The notes under the pieces are model-generated. The model was not told where the DNA came from, did no database searches, and saw nothing but the letters and a program-made list of their open reading frames with translations. A stretch of 44,108 nt of DNA from an uncultured Collinsella sp. (GTDB lineage Bacteria > Actinomycetota > Coriobacteriia > Coriobacteriales > Coriobacteriaceae): positions 1 through 44,108 of the forward strand of contig CABRZN010000006.1 in the NCBI GenBank assembly GCA_902475445.1, given 5' to 3'. How positions within the stretch are numbered: position 1 is the stretch's first letter; each line of letters opens with the position of its first letter. Positions 41,852 through 44,108 of the stretch are shown piece after piece. The position numbers and the translations under genes were made by a program.

Positions 41852-43222
41852 ATGGCATCTGCCGATCGTTCCACGTTGTTTATCAATGCGACCATTCTGG
41901 ATGGTTCGGAGCATATGGAGCCGCAACCCGATATGGCCGTGACTGTTGAGCGCGGCGTCATCACCTGGATGGGGCCGAGTGCTGTGGCGCAGGCGCCCGC
42001 GGGTGCCGAGGTTATCGACCTGGGCGGTGCGTATCTCATGCCCGGTCTCATCAATATGCACGTGCACCTGTGCGGCTCGGGCAAGCCTGTCTCGGCCGGC
42101 GATGCGGGAGCGCTGATGAAGAAGCTCGATAATCCCGTGGGGCGTGCCATCGTCCGCCGCATCCTCAAGGGCAGTGCCCAGCAGCAGCTGGCAAGCGGCG
42201 TGACCACGGTGCGCGGCGCGGGCGACCCGCTGTTTGCCGACATTGCCGTGCGCGACGCTATCGACGCCGGTAAGTATCAGGGTCTGCGTCTGGTAGCGCC
42301 GGGAACGGGCGTCACGGTGCCGGGCGGCCATGGTGCGGGCTTGTTCGCCCAGGTGGCCAACAGCCCCGTCGAGGCAGCCGAGCAGGTGCGAGACCTGTAT
42401 GCGCGCGGTGCCGATGTCATCAAGCTGTTCGTGACGGGCGGCGTTTTCGATGCGACCGAGGTGGGCGAGCCGGGCGTGCTGCGTATGCCGGTGGAGGTTG
42501 CCGCGGCGGCGTGCAAGGCGGCGCACGAGGTGGGCCTGCCGGTTATGGCCCATGTCGAGAGTACCGAGGGCGTGAAGGCCGCGCTTGAGGCCGGCGTCGA
42601 TACGATCGAGCACGGTGCCCCGATGACGCCCGAGATCCTGGAGCTGTACCGTGGCGCCGCGGGCACGCAGCTCGAGGGACGTGCGCCCAGCGTTACCTGC
42701 ACGATCAGCCCGGCGCTACCGTTTGTGTTGCTCGACCCGGAAAAGACTCATTCGACTGACACGCAAAAGAAGAACGGCGACATCGTGTGCTCGGGCATTA
42801 TCGAGAGTGCTCGTGCGGCGCTGGAAGCTGGCGTTAAGGTGGGCCTTGGCACAGATTCGAGCTGCCCGTTCGTGACGCAGTACGACATGTGGCGTGAGGT
42901 GGCCTATTTTGCCAAGTACGTGGGCGTGAGCAGCGCCTTTGCGCTGCATACGGCCACGCAGGTCAATGCCGAGCTCCTGGGGCTGGGCGGCGAGACCGGT
43001 ACGATCGAGTGCGGCAAGGCCGCCGATATCCTGGTGACGCGCAAGAATCCGCTCGATGACCTGTGCGCTCTGCGTGAGCCGATACATGTGATGTGTCGCG
43101 GCGATCTGGTGCGCAAACTCAAGGTGAAGCGCATTCCCGAGGTGGACGCCGAGCTCGACACGATTATGGGCATGCCGGCCGAGGCGCTGGCCGAGGAGCT
43201 CGCCCGCGACGGTGTGGCATAG
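41852..43222 (+). CDS. amidohydrolase-family metal-dependent hydrolase
   Basis: 456 residues with the amidohydrolase TIM barrel: H70-x-H72 in LINMHVHL, GVTTVRGAGD, a Lys in VIKLFVTGGV that may be carboxylated, His in VMAHVES and IEHGAPM, and the metal Asp in GLGTDSS. A small beta-sandwich is split between the N- and C-termini. The closest pattern is the Xaa-Pro/imidazolonepropionase-like group, which hydrolyses amide bonds in dipeptides or cyclic substrates. No signal peptide. ATG 41852 follows GAGGGAGGAG; the longer frame upstream runs through the repeats and is not coding. Substrate unknown. A bidirectional terminator follows. Confidence 0.88.
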   Translation: MASADRSTLFINATILDGSEHMEPQPDMAVTVERGVITWMGPSAVAQAPAGAEVIDLGGAYLMPGLINMHVHLCGSGKPVSAGDAGALMKKLDNPVGRAIVRRILKGSAQQQLASGVTTVRGAGDPLFADIAVRDAIDAGKYQGLRLVAPGTGVTVPGGHGAGLFAQVANSPVEAAEQVRDLYARGADVIKLFVTGGVFDATEVGEPGVLRMPVEVAAAACKAAHEVGLPVMAHVESTEGVKAALEAGVDTIEHGAPMTPEILELYRGAAGTQLEGRAPSVTCTISPALPFVLLDPEKTHSTDTQKKNGDIVCSGIIESARAALEAGVKVGLGTDSSCPFVTQYDMWREVAYFAKYVGVSSAFALHTATQVNAELLGLGGETGTIECGKAADILVTRKNPLDDLCALREPIHVMCRGDLVRKLKVKRIPEVDAELDTIMGMPAEALAEELARDGVA

Positions 43223-43255
43223 GTGTGACAAAGGTGCAGCTCCGTTGCCACATAC

Positions 43256-43293
43256 AAAAAGCCGAGGTCTCAACACGAGGCCTCGGCTTTTTT
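43256..43293. terminator. bidirectional terminator between convergent genes
   Basis: GCCGAGG (43261-43267) pairs with CCTCGGC (43281-43287), flanked by a run of A on the left and a run of T on the right. It serves the amidohydrolase gene (+) and the zinc-ribbon gene (-). Confidence 0.88.
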
Positions 43294-43315
43294 ATCGAAC
43301 AAATACTTAAGATTT

Positions 43316-43344
43316 GGGACAAACAAACCTGATTAATTTGTCCC
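43316..43344. repeat. short inverted repeat before the zinc-ribbon gene end
   Basis: GGGACAAA (43316-43323) pairs exactly with TTTGTCCC (43337-43344) around a 13-base loop that includes AACCTG. It may be a decayed relative of the GGGGACAGGT elements. Confidence 0.5.
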
Positions 43345-43355
43345 GCGTGCGGGCG

Positions 43356-43829
43356 CTAGGAGCGGGTTTCCATCTTGGCGTGGCACTTGGGGCAGGTGAC
43401 GCGGATCTTGCCTTTGCCCTTGGGGACGGAGAGCATCTGGCCGCAGTTGGGGCACTTGAGGTATGCCGTGGTCTTGCGTCCCTTCCACATCTTCTTGGCC
43501 GTGCGCTTGGCGCGCTCAAAGTCTTCCTTGCTCGTTCCAGCCGCGCGCGAGGTGCTGGCCGCTGCAGCGCCGCCGCCCAAGCTAGCTACAAACTTGCCCA
43601 AGCCGGGTACGTTTGCAGTCGCGGCGACAAAGGCCTCGTTCTCCTTGTGACGTGCGTCGATATTTTTGGACAGGCCGCGCAGCACGCCAATCACGATTAC
43701 GGCGATGGCAATCCAGCTGAGCCACTGGATGCGGGCTATCGATCCGATCATGGCGATGATAATGCCTGCGAAGCCCATCACGATGGTGAGTTCGTCAGCG
43801 CCATTGCGGCCCTTCATAAAGTCATTCAT
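43356..43829 (-). CDS. membrane protein with C-terminal zinc ribbon
   Basis: 157 residues. Two membrane helices (about 14-30 and 35-52) form a hairpin, then a cytoplasmic Ala/Gly/Ser-rich and Lys-rich linker leads to a zinc ribbon with C126-x2-C129 and C146-x2-C149 (KCPNCGQ, TCPKCHAK). Similar small proteins are common and uncharacterised; a membrane-bound regulatory or adaptor role is possible. It is convergent with the amidohydrolase. The 146 bases between it and the CsoR gene hold a palindromic repeat. Confidence 0.8.
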   Translation of the reverse strand: MNDFMKGRNGADELTIVMGFAGIIIAMIGSIARIQWLSWIAIAVIVIGVLRGLSKNIDARHKENEAFVAATANVPGLGKFVASLGGGAAAASTSRAAGTSKEDFERAKRTAKKMWKGRKTTAYLKCPNCGQMLSVPKGKGKIRVTCPKCHAKMETRS

Positions 43830-43884
43830 GCAAATTGCCTTTCATTCGATATGCCGCACGCCTTTATACCCGATTTAGAGCAAG

Positions 43885-43931
43885 GGGGACAGGTTAATCT
43901 GCACCAATGTGGCGCAAACGTACCTGTCCCC
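43885..43931. repeat. GGGGACAGGT palindromic repeat, copy 2
   Basis: GGGGACAGGT (43885-43894) pairs with ACCTGTCCCC (43922-43931); TGCACCAA and GTGG inside match copy 1 (31068-31114), which has the same 47-base length. The outer arm extension of copy 1 (CAAG...CTTG) is lost on the right here. Confidence 0.75.
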
Positions 43932-43975
43932 GATACGCCAAGATGATGCAAAGAAGTCTGTCCCCAATGCCCCAA

Positions 43976-44108
43976 TTACTTGGAGAGCTTGTCGACGACG
44001 CGTTCGATCTCGGCGAGCTTGGCGGCTTTGAGGTCTTCGTCGCCCGATTCGATTGCCGAAGTCACGCAGCCCTCGATATGCGCCTTGAGCACGTCGGCGT
44101 TAATGCGC
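43976..44108 (-). CDS. CsoR/FrmR-family metal-sensing repressor, C-terminal part (partial)
   Basis: The last 43 codons of a gene that begins beyond the window. The visible protein reads RINADVLKAHIEGCVTSAI then ESGDEDLKAAKLAEIERVV and ends DKLSK. The HxxxC motif (His-Ile-Glu-Gly-Cys) in a long helix is the copper- or aldehyde-sensing signature of the CsoR/FrmR repressor family. These four-helix DNA-binding proteins release DNA when bound by Cu(I), Ni or formaldehyde. The N-terminal Cys that would decide the class lies outside the window. In this genome the regulated gene is probably next to it, outside this window. Confidence 0.8.
   Translation of the reverse strand, partial: RINADVLKAHIEGCVTSAIESGDEDLKAAKLAEIERVVDKLSK

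Overview
The window is a GC-rich, densely coded stretch of bacterial chromosome. The gene set (split transketolase, ftsEX with a long FtsE N-terminus, rubredoxin, anaerobic-type sulfite reductase, tRNAs with encoded CCA, many GTG/TTG starts) and codon use suggest an anaerobic actinobacterium of the Coriobacteriia, most likely a gut Collinsella. The genus is an inference; no rRNA or other definitive marker is present.

Layout. 1-5000: the tail of a YitT-type membrane protein, a two-gene transketolase, a 500-base intergenic region holding two palindromic elements, and ftsE-ftsX. 5000-8700: RNase R, an orphan serine recombinase and a VanZ-like membrane protein. 8800-13300: a peptidoglycan-recycling operon (MurR-type regulator, MurQ, EIIBC transporter, MupG) behind a candidate operator. 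13400-17100: an ArsC/Spx-like protein, a small hypothetical gene, tRNA-Gln and tRNA-Glu, a TPR protein overlapping smpB, a flavin reductase and a short rubredoxin. 17260-25700: a sulfur-assimilation region made of a sulfonate-type ABC transporter (binding protein fused to permease, plus ATPase), MetY, a siroheme sulfite reductase, a TusA-like protein, a thioredoxin, a ThiS-like sulfur carrier, its E1-like activating enzyme, a JAMM protease and a CbiK-type chelatase. It is followed by an iron/heme/cobalamin-type ABC transporter (25731-28722). 28800-32800 (minus strand): Nramp metal transporter, phosphoglycerate mutase, arylsulfotransferase. 33038-39219: glutamate synthase gltBD. 39574-end: a hypothetical protein, a DUF559-like nuclease, an amidohydrolase, a membrane zinc-ribbon protein and the 3' end of a CsoR-family regulator.

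How the genes work together. The 20-25 kb cluster reads as protein-thiocarboxylate-dependent homocysteine synthesis, as described for Wolinella succinogenes (HcyS/HcyF/HcyD with MetY). Sulfite would be reduced at a siroheme enzyme, sulfur loaded on the C-terminus of a small carrier by the E1-like enzyme, and transferred to O-acetylhomoserine by MetY. The carrier ends in Gly-Gly-Gly-Cys, so the JAMM protease next door probably has to remove the final Cys. The transporter unit and the metY unit share a 19-bp promoter motif. The mur operon would import and split MurNAc-containing sugars as phosphates.

The most unusual non-coding signal is a set of palindromic intergenic repeat families. The largest is a ~57-nt hairpin with arms GTCTCGATCTGTAAC/GTTACAGATCGAGAC, present seven times. 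Six of the seven copies form three two-hairpin units of 137-138 nt with almost constant spacing. Two of those units tightly bracket the DUF559-like nuclease gene, an arrangement resembling REP/RAYT elements but with a different enzyme.
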